A stretch of 5,404 bases of DNA from contig DATNFP010000141.1 of assembly GCA_035606335.1 (NCBI GenBank), positions 1 to 5,404 of the forward strand, written 5' to 3'. Shown here one piece after another: positions 1 through 5,404 of the stretch. Source of the stretch: DATNFP01 sp035606335 (GTDB taxonomy: Bacteria > Bacteroidota > Bacteroidia > Chitinophagales > Chitinophagaceae). The notes beneath the pieces are model-generated. The model had not been told where the DNA came from. It saw only the letters and a list, made by a program, of their open reading frames with translations, and searched no databases. Each line of letters opens with the position of its first letter. The first letter of the stretch is position 1. The translations under genes and the position numbers were made by a program.

Positions 1-865
1 AAGGGTGAATATCTGCAATTGGTTTGTATAAAGCCAGCCCAAAATCTATGATATGTACGGATCCATCAGCACTAATTAAACAATTTTTCGGATGAATATC
101 GGCATGAACAATACCAGCTATATGCAATTCTTTATAAGCCAGCAACAAATCTATTACGAGGGCTTTTAACTTGCTGAATTGATCTGCGCCAGTAATGGAT
201 TTACGAATATAGTTGGCTGTTATGAGAATATCCTGACCTTCGATCCAGTCCATCAATACATAGGCCCGATCTTTATAATTGCCTGTCCTGTGGGGTTGAG
301 GTGTTAAGGGATGTGGAGCTGCCCTCAAGACATCATATTCCCTTTTAATCAGTGTATTTGTTTTTTCGTCGTGCGGATGTTTTGCTATTTTCAAAGCTAA
401 AATATGCCCTGAAGCGTTTTTGCAGCGGTAAATTTCTGTTTCATCAAGGACTATGTGACCATTTAAAATTTCAACATCATCTATTATTATTTCGCCGAAA
501 ATAAGATTATAGTCTATAATTGGCTTCGAAGCAGGTTCAATTAAAAAACCAGCTATCAGCATTTTTTTTACAGCATCAGTAATGTCTTGCATGAAAGCAT
601 CCACATCCATATCATTCTCGTGCGAAAAATTTTGGACTGCCTGTTTTAAAGTAATGGGATTTCTAAATGTCTTAAAAAATTCAGCTACTTCTTTTTCAAT
701 CACGAGTGAGTGTGCACGCCCGTGCGGTCGAGTAACTACAAAATCCGTTTTTTCATAAATAAACTGTGCGCGGATGTCTTGCCTTATATTAGTAACAGGC
801 GTTATGACAACGTCTTTGGCGAGCTCAAAAACCTGCTCACTATCCCATGGATCTTTAGACATCAT
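1..865 (-). CDS. RiPP-type protein kinase with N-terminal PqqD/RRE-like domain, C-terminus cut by window edge
   Basis: 288 codons are visible, starting at the ATG at 865-863; the frame is still open at position 1, so the C-terminal end is missing. Residues about 52-112 look like a PqqD-type winged helix or RiPP recognition element: a Val-Ile-Glu-Lys-Glu-Val-Ala-Glu-Phe helix, a Thr-Leu-Lys-Gln-Ala-Val segment, an acidic linker, then a helix ending in Ala-Gly-Phe-Leu-Ile-Glu. A kinase domain follows: ATP lysine K159 in ALKIAK, helix-C glutamate E176, catalytic loop HADIHPKN with D256 and N261, and IDFGLA with D274. A GxGxxG loop is not recognisable before K159. The catalytic loop is close to that of APH-like and lanthipeptide-synthetase kinases. 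The start overlaps the upstream stop as ATGA, so translation is probably coupled; a second ATG follows at once and is equally possible. Inferred role: ATP-dependent phosphorylation of Ser/Thr in the repeat peptide encoded two genes upstream. The kinase call is firm; the RiPP role rests on context. Confidence 0.85.
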   Translation of the reverse strand, partial: MMSKDPWDSEQVFELAKDVVITPVTNIRQDIRAQFIYEKTDFVVTRPHGRAHSLVIEKEVAEFFKTFRNPITLKQAVQNFSHENDMDVDAFMQDITDAVKKMLIAGFLIEPASKPIIDYNLIFGEIIIDDVEILNGHIVLDETEIYRCKNASGHILALKIAKHPHDEKTNTLIKREYDVLRAAPHPLTPQPHRTGNYKDRAYVLMDWIEGQDILITANYIRKSITGADQFSKLKALVIDLLLAYKELHIAGIVHADIHPKNCLISADGSVHIIDFGLALYKPIADIHP

Positions 866-1647
866 ATCACTTTATTAGGTAGCCATTTCTTAGTATCGAT
901 ACCAAGAGTGCTTATTTTCTTAAGTGAATATTGGATCATGCTTGCTTTCTCAAACATCAGCCGCATACCTTCTGCAAATGATCGAACAATTATTTGTGTA
1001 ATAAAGCCCCTCCAGCTTGTGGCTCTAAACTGCTCTCTAAACTTCCCAGGTGGGTCGAAGCCACACGAAACAACGCCTAAAGGGTCCAGAGCTGCAGTAA
1101 AAGGCAAAGGTTGCACATTTACAGATTTCAACGACTTTGAGAGACTTTCTCCTAACAGATACATAGTTTCAAAATCGTATAAATACGCAACAAATTTATC
1201 AGGGCGAACTATATTTTGAACATCTCTCGCAAATTTGAAAGCCGGCACATTATAAGATGTTAAGTGTTCAAGGATAACATTGAATTCGCTTATAAGACTA
1301 TCGGGGTGAAGATTTATATACAATTTGTACTGCATTGAAAGTGGAGTTGTCCTTATACTTCTATTATTATAGATTCTCCACCTGTTATTATTAATAGAGG
1401 CAGGACGTTCCAACCATTCTGCCTCTAAAACCCTTTTTGCCAAATTCTCTTTGCTAATTAGCGCATCATATAACAGTTCTTCACGCGGAAATTGATGCAT
1501 CCAAAATGATGATAGCGGTATACGCCCGTAAGAATAGAGACGCTCCCAAATGTTTCCCACACCAAGCAGAGTTAAGTCGCAAGCGTACTCCATCGCATGA
1601 TGGGATATGGCTTCATTTGCATCGTAAAACTTCCGCCCCTCACTCAT
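862..1647 (-). CDS. HopA1-effector-family-like protein, putative RiPP phosphoserine/phosphothreonine lyase
   Basis: The product is 261 aa from the ATG at 1647-1645. A TTG two codons further up is in frame, but the ATG is preferred. No signal peptide or membrane segment is seen, so it is probably cytoplasmic. I recognise the HopA1 family from the pattern in the second half: Tyr-Lys-Leu-Tyr-Ile-Asn-Leu near 107-113, VPAFKF at 134-139, Arg-Pro-Asp at 148-150, a Val-Ala-Tyr-Leu-Tyr strand at 153-157, PLPFTAALDPLG at 180-191, CGFDPP at 195-200 and SWRGF at 211-215. The N-terminal 90 residues, probably helical, are less distinctive. HopA1 homologues sit beside kinases in class V lanthipeptide (LxmY with LxmK) and thioamitide (TvaD with TvaC) clusters, where they are assigned to phosphate elimination giving dehydroamino acids. 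The gene lies 25 bp after the repeat-protein gene and overlaps the kinase gene by 4 bp. I cannot assign catalytic residues; the lyase role is inferred from family and context. Confidence 0.72.
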   Translation of the reverse strand: MSEGRKFYDANEAISHHAMEYACDLTLLGVGNIWERLYSYGRIPLSSFWMHQFPREELLYDALISKENLAKRVLEAEWLERPASINNNRWRIYNNRSIRTTPLSMQYKLYINLHPDSLISEFNVILEHLTSYNVPAFKFARDVQNIVRPDKFVAYLYDFETMYLLGESLSKSLKSVNVQPLPFTAALDPLGVVSCGFDPPGKFREQFRATSWRGFITQIIVRSFAEGMRLMFEKASMIQYSLKKISTLGIDTKKWLPNKVI

Positions 1648-1672
1648 ATGCAACTAAATTAGCAAAAAGAGC

Positions 1673-2236
1673 TTAGAACCGAGTATCACGATCCATTCTC
1701 TCGATATGCGACCTCACTTTTTCCAGGGCAGCAATAAGACTCCTTTCAAGTACCCTCAGGTCACTAATTCCAGTATTCGAAATTTCTCTGTAAGACTTAA
1801 TTTGCAAAAGTTCAAGCATTTCAGCACGTGTTTCGTTTGCCATCAGACGGTCGAACTCACTTACTTTTATTTCCCACTCAACTTCTGTCCACCACTGGGC
1901 AATTGTATCTCCAAGACTTGTTGTACCGCAGGCACCGGTATCGCCACAACTTGTATCACCGCAACTATGAGTATCACCACAGCCAGTATCGCCGCAGCTT
2001 CCGGTATCACCGCAACTGGTGTCGCCACAACTATGAGTATCGCCGCAACTTGTATCGCCACAACTGTGAGTATCGCCGCAACTTGTATCTCCGCAACTAT
2101 GAGTATCACCACAACTGGTATCCCCGCAACCTTCGGTCTGACCGCAACTAGTATCGCCGCAATCAAAATTTATTCCATAAGGAAACAGATGTTCATCTAT
2201 TATGGTTACTACGAGCTCATTAATTCTGTATTTCAT
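1673..2236 (-). CDS. Cys/Thr-rich repeat protein, putative multi-core RiPP (lanthipeptide-like) precursor
   Basis: The product is 187 aa from the ATG at 2236-2234, the only ATG in a suitable position, preceded by A-rich sequence. It has three parts. Residues 1-25 form a short, mostly hydrophobic N-terminus. Residues 26-113 are eight tandem 11-residue units of consensus CGDTSCGDTHS, with 15 Cys in total. Residues 114-187 are a charged, probably helical tail starting QWWTEVEWE. There is no Sec signal peptide and no GG cleavage site. It is the first gene after a candidate promoter and is followed 25 bp later by the HopA1-like gene and then the kinase gene, which is why I call it their substrate. 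Thr/Ser just ahead of Cys would suit lanthionine or methyllanthionine rings. I do not recognise a named family. Alternatives are a disulfide-braced beta-solenoid (the insect antifreeze protein style) or a metal-binding repeat protein. The reading frame is firm; the precursor role is inference. Confidence 0.8.
   Translation of the reverse strand: MKYRINELVVTIIDEHLFPYGINFDCGDTSCGQTEGCGDTSCGDTHSCGDTSCGDTHSCGDTSCGDTHSCGDTSCGDTGSCGDTGCGDTHSCGDTSCGDTGACGTTSLGDTIAQWWTEVEWEIKVSEFDRLMANETRAEMLELLQIKSYREISNTGISDLRVLERSLIAALEKVRSHIERMDRDTRF
1898..2161 (-). repeat. Eight tandem 33-bp coding repeats (11-aa CGDTSCGDTHS units)
   Basis: Units begin at 2161, 2128, 2095, 2062, 2029, 1996, 1963 and 1930 on the minus strand and follow one another without gaps. 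Protein units in order are CGDTSCGQTEG, CGDTSCGDTHS three times, CGDTSCGDTGS, CGDTGCGDTHS, CGDTSCGDTGA and CGTTSLGDTIA. Each unit splits into half-units of 5 and 6 residues, each with the form C-G-x-T. The outer units are the most divergent, and the last has lost one Cys. Third-position bases differ freely between units, for example GGC/GGT/GGA/GGG for Gly and ACT/ACA/ACC for Thr. Confidence 0.95.
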
Positions 2237-2300
2237 GATGATTTGTTTTTAGATAAACGATTTGGTGATTAGTGACATATTATAAATAAATTAATTAAAT

Positions 2301-2331
2301 CAAACATATGTGATTTATTTGATAAAAGAAA
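2301..2331 (-). promoter_or_regulatory. Candidate Bacteroidota-type promoter for the RiPP-like operon
   Basis: On the minus strand, TATGTTTG at 2308-2301 matches the Bacteroidota -7 consensus TAnnTTTG fully. TTTC at 2331-2328 matches the -33 TTTG box at three of four bases, with a 19-bp spacer as expected. The predicted start of transcription is near 2295, giving a leader of about 60 bases before the ATG at 2236. No other gene start is nearby, so this would drive the three-gene operon. The call rests on consensus matching only. Confidence 0.5.
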
Positions 2332-2422
2332 GGTGAGATAACCGATATCTTAAAAATTTAATATTGAAGTTAGACATCATTCAAGCAAAGCTGTTTACAT
2401 TATCAGTTTGGATATTCTTCCC

Positions 2423-2451
2423 AATTAGCCTGAAGTCTTTGACTTCTAATT
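2423..2451. repeat. Imperfect inverted repeat, hairpin-forming
   Basis: GAAGTC (2432-2437) and GACTTC (2441-2446) are perfect arms around a TTT loop. AATTA (2423-2427) and TAATT (2447-2451) can extend the stem past a four-base GCCT bulge. No long U tract follows on either strand, so it is a poor intrinsic terminator. It lies about 92 bp upstream of the candidate -33 box and could be a protein-binding site or nothing. Confidence 0.4.
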
Positions 2452-2481
2452 ATTTGCATATAATTTTTGGATAACACCTAA

Positions 2482-2716
2482 TTAAAATAATCTTGGTATC
2501 AATCTCCATTTAATTTGATCGCAATATGCGGTATAGCCATTTAAATTTCTTTTAAGAAATTTCTCTTCATCAAGCAATCTCGCGGTTATAATAATACAAA
2601 TTGGAATAAATGTAAAAAAGCGCCCATAAAGAATTCAATGCTATAGATGTAGACAACAGTAAAGAGCTGTTTTCTTTTTACGCAAATGAGCTAATAGACC
2701 TGTGTACTACAATCCG
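2482..2716 (-). pseudogene. Decayed C-terminus of an isoprenylcysteine methyltransferase-like (ICMT family) membrane protein
   Basis: Two minus-strand frames join into one family-like C-terminus. The frame with codons starting at 2716 reads RIVVHRSISS, reminiscent of the family's RIVRHPMY motif, then a stop, then STSIALNSLWAL. A hydrophobic stretch, RLLDEEKFLKRNLNGYTAYC and KWRLIPRLF plus stop continue in a second frame (open 2634-2482). This matches the way ICMT-like methyltransferases end: EEKFL, LPGY, then RLIP near the C-terminus. The frame switches at a run of six T on the minus strand (2619-2614); one T fewer would give ALFTFIPIC. No start codon or N-terminal half is present, because the intact secreted-protein gene ends 27 bp upstream. 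I treat it as a remnant left by deletion or rearrangement. The match is by eye and the upstream portion is weaker than the last 50 residues. Confidence 0.55.
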
Positions 2717-2743
2717 TTTAGTGAATCATAATAAGCGCCATAT

Positions 2744-5404
2744 TTAATTAGATATTTTAACTAGTTTCTCAGTTTTTAGCAACTTGCCCTGTGTGTCTGT
2801 TATCCTAAGCAAATACACACCATTTGCAAAGTAGCTGATGTCTATATTGGTTTCATTTTCTTTATACAGCAATGATTTGCCCTGCATATCCGAGATCATA
2901 ATATTTACATTTACCGGAGCTGCAATGTGGAATGTAGAAGTAACCGGATTAGGGTAGATCATTATTACATCCTGAGAAGCTAAGCTTTTTATACCTGTTA
3001 TGTTTACATCTTCAGTGTCAGACATTTTGCCGCAGCCGTTACTGTCTGTTACGAATACACTATAATCGCCTGATAGAGTATACCGATAACTAGAATCTGT
3101 TGCCCCGGAAATAGGCTTACCATCCTTGTACCATTGGTAAGTCACGTATTTTGTAGTGCTTAGCGTAGTTAGCTTAACAGAGATCACCGGTTTTGGTAAT
3201 GGATGTTCAATAGTTGTATCCTCGGAGGACGTACCTGAACAACTGCTGATATCTGTTATAACGACTCTATAATTCCCGCCTGTGCGTACATACATTGTAG
3301 ACAAGGTGTCCCCAACAATATCAGTATCGTTCAACTGCCACTGATAATGTAACCCTGAATCTTTGTTAGCTGTAAGCAATATGCTATCGCCACTACAGAA
3401 CGCAAGCGCACCGGCTGTGATAGCTGCAGCAGGCAGCTTAGCAACATAACCCTGATATTCATAGGCACCCATGTCCACAATGCTACCGCCATAGCGGCGT
3501 GGCTGGCCAGCCAGGTCTGTAGTTATGGTAGTATCCAGCAGAGTATCGTTTCCGGCGTTTACTGCAGGGCTGCATTTTTGTAGCCTATAATCGCCGGTGG
3601 TAGTATCAACGAAGAGTGGATCTTTGTGTGGCAAATTGCCGCCACCATCTGTAGCCCCTGCGGGAAAACTGCCTTCAAAAAGGGTATTGCGGAACGATGT
3701 AGCTGACATACCACCTCCTATATCGCTATTACCATTGCTAACGGAATCTATTATACTGTTCCATACTTTCAATGCAGTTGAGGCGGGAAATAACATTGTA
3801 CCTCCTACAGCATAAAGCGCATTTCCACCATTTCCATAAGTTGTATCGCTGCTATTATTGATATTTCCGAAGAAGGTGACATTGTTGAGCACTGAAGTGG
3901 CAGCAGTATATAAATATATTCCACCTCCGGGACCACTCTGATTTTTAGCAAATAAGACATCGTTTAAAATCATCTTGCTACTATCAACAGATGTAGCAAA
4001 AATACCTCCGCCGCTCGCACCAGCGCCTAAGTCAGATGTAGTATTGCCTATAAATGCACAATGGGTAAGAAAAAGGCTGGCATTACTCCCCATAATACCT
4101 CCGCCATAATATAAGGCTGTATTATTTAAAAAGATAACGCTATCGGCAATAACGCTACCATTGACAGCCGCCAAACCGCCTCCACCGAAACTATGAAAAC
4201 AATTGACGATAGAATCATTGATCAATACGGGTGCATACTTTTTTGTATAATATACAAGCCCCGGATTAATAAATGTACCGGAACCATCGGTATATATAGC
4301 CCCCCCTCCTATCCCGGTGGCTGTATCGTTAATAAATTTTACATTTACCAAACGAGGACTACCGTCGAAATTAGCAAAACCGCCGCCGCCAAATGTGGCC
4401 CTATTATTCTTTATGATGAGGTTGGCGAATAAAGTGTTTCCATCTGCATTAAAAATTCCTCCTCCAAAAGTATTAATTGCCGCACTGCCCCCATTGCCAT
4501 AGCCTCCTGTTATTGTAAATCCATTCAGTTCAGAAGAACTGTCTCCATTTGCGAACACGATGTGATAGCTATTGTTTGTAGGATCTCCATCGTTCTGCAC
4601 GTCGCCGCTAAGGATAGTGACATTCGTTTTGCCGGTGCTGTCGCGCGCGTTAAGCAATGTCTCGGTACCAGCAAAGCCACCGTATACCTGTGTACTACCA
4701 AGTATAGGAAAAGCATCTCCTCTGTCTCCGATTGTGTCCGGCCTATAAGTACCCTTTGCCACCCATACCTGTTTGGGACGTATGGTATCATTACAGGCGA
4801 GATTAAGAGCAATTACCAAATCGGAGAAGGCATCAGCCCATGATGCGCCATTTGCATAGGGGTCTGTAGCTGCAGCATTTACATATACTGTATCCGGCAT
4901 AATATTCGGTCTTTCGTACTCAAACGCACCCATATCAATGGTGCCATATTTTCTTGGCTTGCCAGACAGATCGGTGGATATATTGTTAAAGGAATCATTC
5001 CCTGTATTGATGGTTGCACTGCACGGTAGCAAGGTATAATTACCACGAGAAGTATCTACAAAAGATGGCTCCGAAAAAGTAGAGATATTATTGCTGCCTG
5101 TATAGTAAGGATATGCACTGCCTACACCATCTACGCCATAGCCGAGGTAAGTATTATTTATAATTAAGGAAGAAAAATAGCTATAAGCCGTGTAATCTAA
5201 AATGCTGTTTTGAATCGAAAATGTGCCGAATAGCGAATATACCGGATAAAAGCTATTGCCACTGAATGTGGCATTTGTAACTGTAACATTGCCCCCTATA
5301 GCGAATACACCACTTCCGAATACCTGGTTGGTGGGGTAGCCATAATTATTTACAAAAAGTGCATTGGTAATCTGTACAAGCGACCGTGAATCATCAACAT
5401 ATAT
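2744..5404 (-). CDS. Large secreted beta-helix (choice-of-anchor Q type) protein with T9SS sorting domain, N-terminus beyond window
   Basis: 886 residues are visible and the frame is open to the right edge, so the start is outside; a TTG at 5032 is internal. Residues 1-123 are the end of one beta-helix region. Residues 124-164 form an anchor-Q-like segment (CSATINTGND, DLSGKPRKYG, DMGAFEY). A second beta-helix region covers about 170-606, with YVNAAATD, ASWADAF and VWVAKGTYRPD at its start and many FGGGI/GGGIF turns with NN or GN steps. A second anchor-Q segment is at 607-651 (CSPAVNAGND, DLAGQPRRYG, DMGAYEY). Two Ig/PKD-like modules follow (656-731 and 736-801), each with YQW and a Gly-x-Tyr strand (GNYRV, GDYSV). 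A type A T9SS domain closes the protein at 815-886. Such proteins are exported by Sec and T9SS and end up on the surface or outside the cell. The ligand or enzymatic role is unknown; I see no catalytic motif. It is not obviously linked to the RiPP-like operon. Confidence 0.9.
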   Translation of the reverse strand: MYVDDSRSLVQITNALFVNNYGYPTNQVFGSGVFAIGGNVTVTNATFSGNSFYPVYSLFGTFSIQNSILDYTAYSYFSSLIINNTYLGYGVDGVGSAYPYYTGSNNISTFSEPSFVDTSRGNYTLLPCSATINTGNDSFNNISTDLSGKPRKYGTIDMGAFEYERPNIMPDTVYVNAAATDPYANGASWADAFSDLVIALNLACNDTIRPKQVWVAKGTYRPDTIGDRGDAFPILGSTQVYGGFAGTETLLNARDSTGKTNVTILSGDVQNDGDPTNNSYHIVFANGDSSSELNGFTITGGYGNGGSAAINTFGGGIFNADGNTLFANLIIKNNRATFGGGGFANFDGSPRLVNVKFINDTATGIGGGAIYTDGSGTFINPGLVYYTKKYAPVLINDSIVNCFHSFGGGGLAAVNGSVIADSVIFLNNTALYYGGGIMGSNASLFLTHCAFIGNTTSDLGAGASGGGIFATSVDSSKMILNDVLFAKNQSGPGGGIYLYTAATSVLNNVTFFGNINNSSDTTYGNGGNALYAVGGTMLFPASTALKVWNSIIDSVSNGNSDIGGGMSATSFRNTLFEGSFPAGATDGGGNLPHKDPLFVDTTTGDYRLQKCSPAVNAGNDTLLDTTITTDLAGQPRRYGGSIVDMGAYEYQGYVAKLPAAAITAGALAFCSGDSILLTANKDSGLHYQWQLNDTDIVGDTLSTMYVRTGGNYRVVITDISSCSGTSSEDTTIEHPLPKPVISVKLTTLSTTKYVTYQWYKDGKPISGATDSSYRYTLSGDYSVFVTDSNGCGKMSDTEDVNITGIKSLASQDVIMIYPNPVTSTFHIAAPVNVNIMISDMQGKSLLYKENETNIDISYFANGVYLLRITDTQGKLLKTEKLVKISN
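2747..2962 (-). other. Type A T9SS C-terminal sorting domain
   Basis: The last 72 residues begin MIYPNPVTSTFHI and contain the SDMQGK turn, ISYFANGVYLLRI and a Lys-rich end, TEKLVK. This is the classic order of the type A Por-secretion tail: YPNP, then D-x-x-G, then L/Y-x-x-G-x-Y, then K-x-x-K. It marks the protein for the type IX system and points to Bacteroidota. Confidence 0.92.
3452..3586 (-). repeat. Second anchor-Q-like segment of the secreted protein
   Basis: It contains CSPAVNAGND, then TTDLAGQPRRYG and VDMGAYEYQ (residues 607-651). It is a paralogous copy of the segment at 4913-5035 and closes the beta-helix region before the Ig-like modules. Confidence 0.8.
4913..5035 (-). repeat. 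First anchor-Q-like segment of the secreted protein
   Basis: It contains CSATINTGND, then STDLSGKPRKYG and IDMGAFEYE (residues 124-164). It ends an upstream beta-helix module and is followed directly by the start of a second one, so the protein seems built from at least two repeated modules. Confidence 0.8.

Larger units (their letters stand above)
2237..2481. other. Non-coding, AT-rich spacer upstream of the repeat-protein gene
   Basis: I see no open frame with coding character on either strand. The stretch holds the candidate promoter (2301-2331) and one inverted repeat (2423-2451). I could not recognise a riboswitch, RNA gene or strong terminator. The bases between the predicted transcription start and the ATG are AT-rich and show no clear stem. 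Confidence 0.6.

Noticed and set aside
710..1219. Plus-strand open frame of 169 codons
   Set aside because: It lies antisense across the HopA1-like gene and the 5' end of the kinase gene, both of which have family motifs on the minus strand.
1651..1653. TTG as start of the HopA1-like protein
   Set aside because: An ATG two codons later gives MSEGRKFYD and is the better start; the difference is only two residues.
1898..2161. CRISPR-like direct repeat array
   Set aside because: The 33-bp units are contiguous with no spacers, are in frame with a coding sequence and vary mainly at third codon positions; they are coding repeats.
1706..2272. Long open frames on the plus strand (and in another minus frame) across the repeat region
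   Set aside because: They are opposite-strand or off-frame readings of the 33-bp array, since a 33-bp period keeps several frames open. The products are low-complexity and have no recognisable domain.
2543..2562. Perfect AT-rich palindrome (9-bp arms, TT centre) as an operator or terminator
   Set aside because: It lies inside the methyltransferase remnant, where it encodes the Glu-Lys-Phe-Leu-Lys-Arg-Asn part of the family motif, so the symmetry is probably incidental. No U tract follows.
4525..4843. Short open frames on both strands within the beta-helix region
   Set aside because: They are off-frame shadows of the large secreted-protein gene with no family features.
5030..5032. TTG as start of the secreted beta-helix protein
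   Set aside because: The same frame is open to the right edge and encodes continuous beta-helix sequence before this codon, and the TTG falls inside an anchor-Q motif.

Overview
The window looks like a stretch of a Bacteroidota chromosome, probably of the Chitinophaga/Sphingobacteria type. The evidence is a type IX secretion (T9SS) C-terminal sorting domain, a Bacteroidota-style promoter (TATGTTTG -7 box), AT-rich spacers and no obvious Shine-Dalgarno sequences. This placement is inferred from the sequence alone. Every gene supported here is on the minus strand, so transcription runs from high to low coordinates.

Right half (5404 to 2744): the C-terminal 886 residues of a large secreted parallel beta-helix protein. 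It has two 'choice-of-anchor Q'-like closing segments, two Ig/PKD-like modules and a type A T9SS sorting domain. Its N-terminus lies beyond the right edge.

Middle (2743 to 2237): about 500 bp with no intact gene. The right part (2716 to 2482) holds what looks like a decayed C-terminus of an isoprenylcysteine-carboxyl-methyltransferase-like membrane methyltransferase. It is split by a frameshift at a run of six T (minus strand) and by stop codons. The left part holds one hairpin-forming inverted repeat and a good candidate promoter about 65 bases upstream of the next gene.

Left half (2236 to 1): a compact three-gene minus-strand operon. The first gene encodes a 187-aa protein with eight 11-residue repeats of the type CGDTSCGDTHS (15 Cys in the array, Thr at +3 after every Cys). 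The second, 25 bp on, encodes a 261-aa protein resembling the HopA1 effector family. The third overlaps the second by an ATGA and encodes a protein with a PqqD/RRE-like N-terminal domain fused to a protein-kinase domain; it is cut by the left edge. A kinase plus a HopA1-like protein is the pair that dehydrates Ser/Thr in class V lanthipeptides (LxmK/LxmY) and occurs in thioamitide clusters (TvaC/TvaD). My reading is therefore a RiPP (lanthipeptide-like) system: the Cys/Thr/Ser repeat protein is the substrate, the RRE domain recruits it, the kinase phosphorylates Thr/Ser, the HopA1-like protein eliminates phosphate, and the cysteines can then form thioether rings. The gene order and the family motifs are visible in the sequence; the chemistry and the role of the repeat protein as substrate are inference. 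Cyclase, protease and export genes, if present, would lie beyond the left edge.
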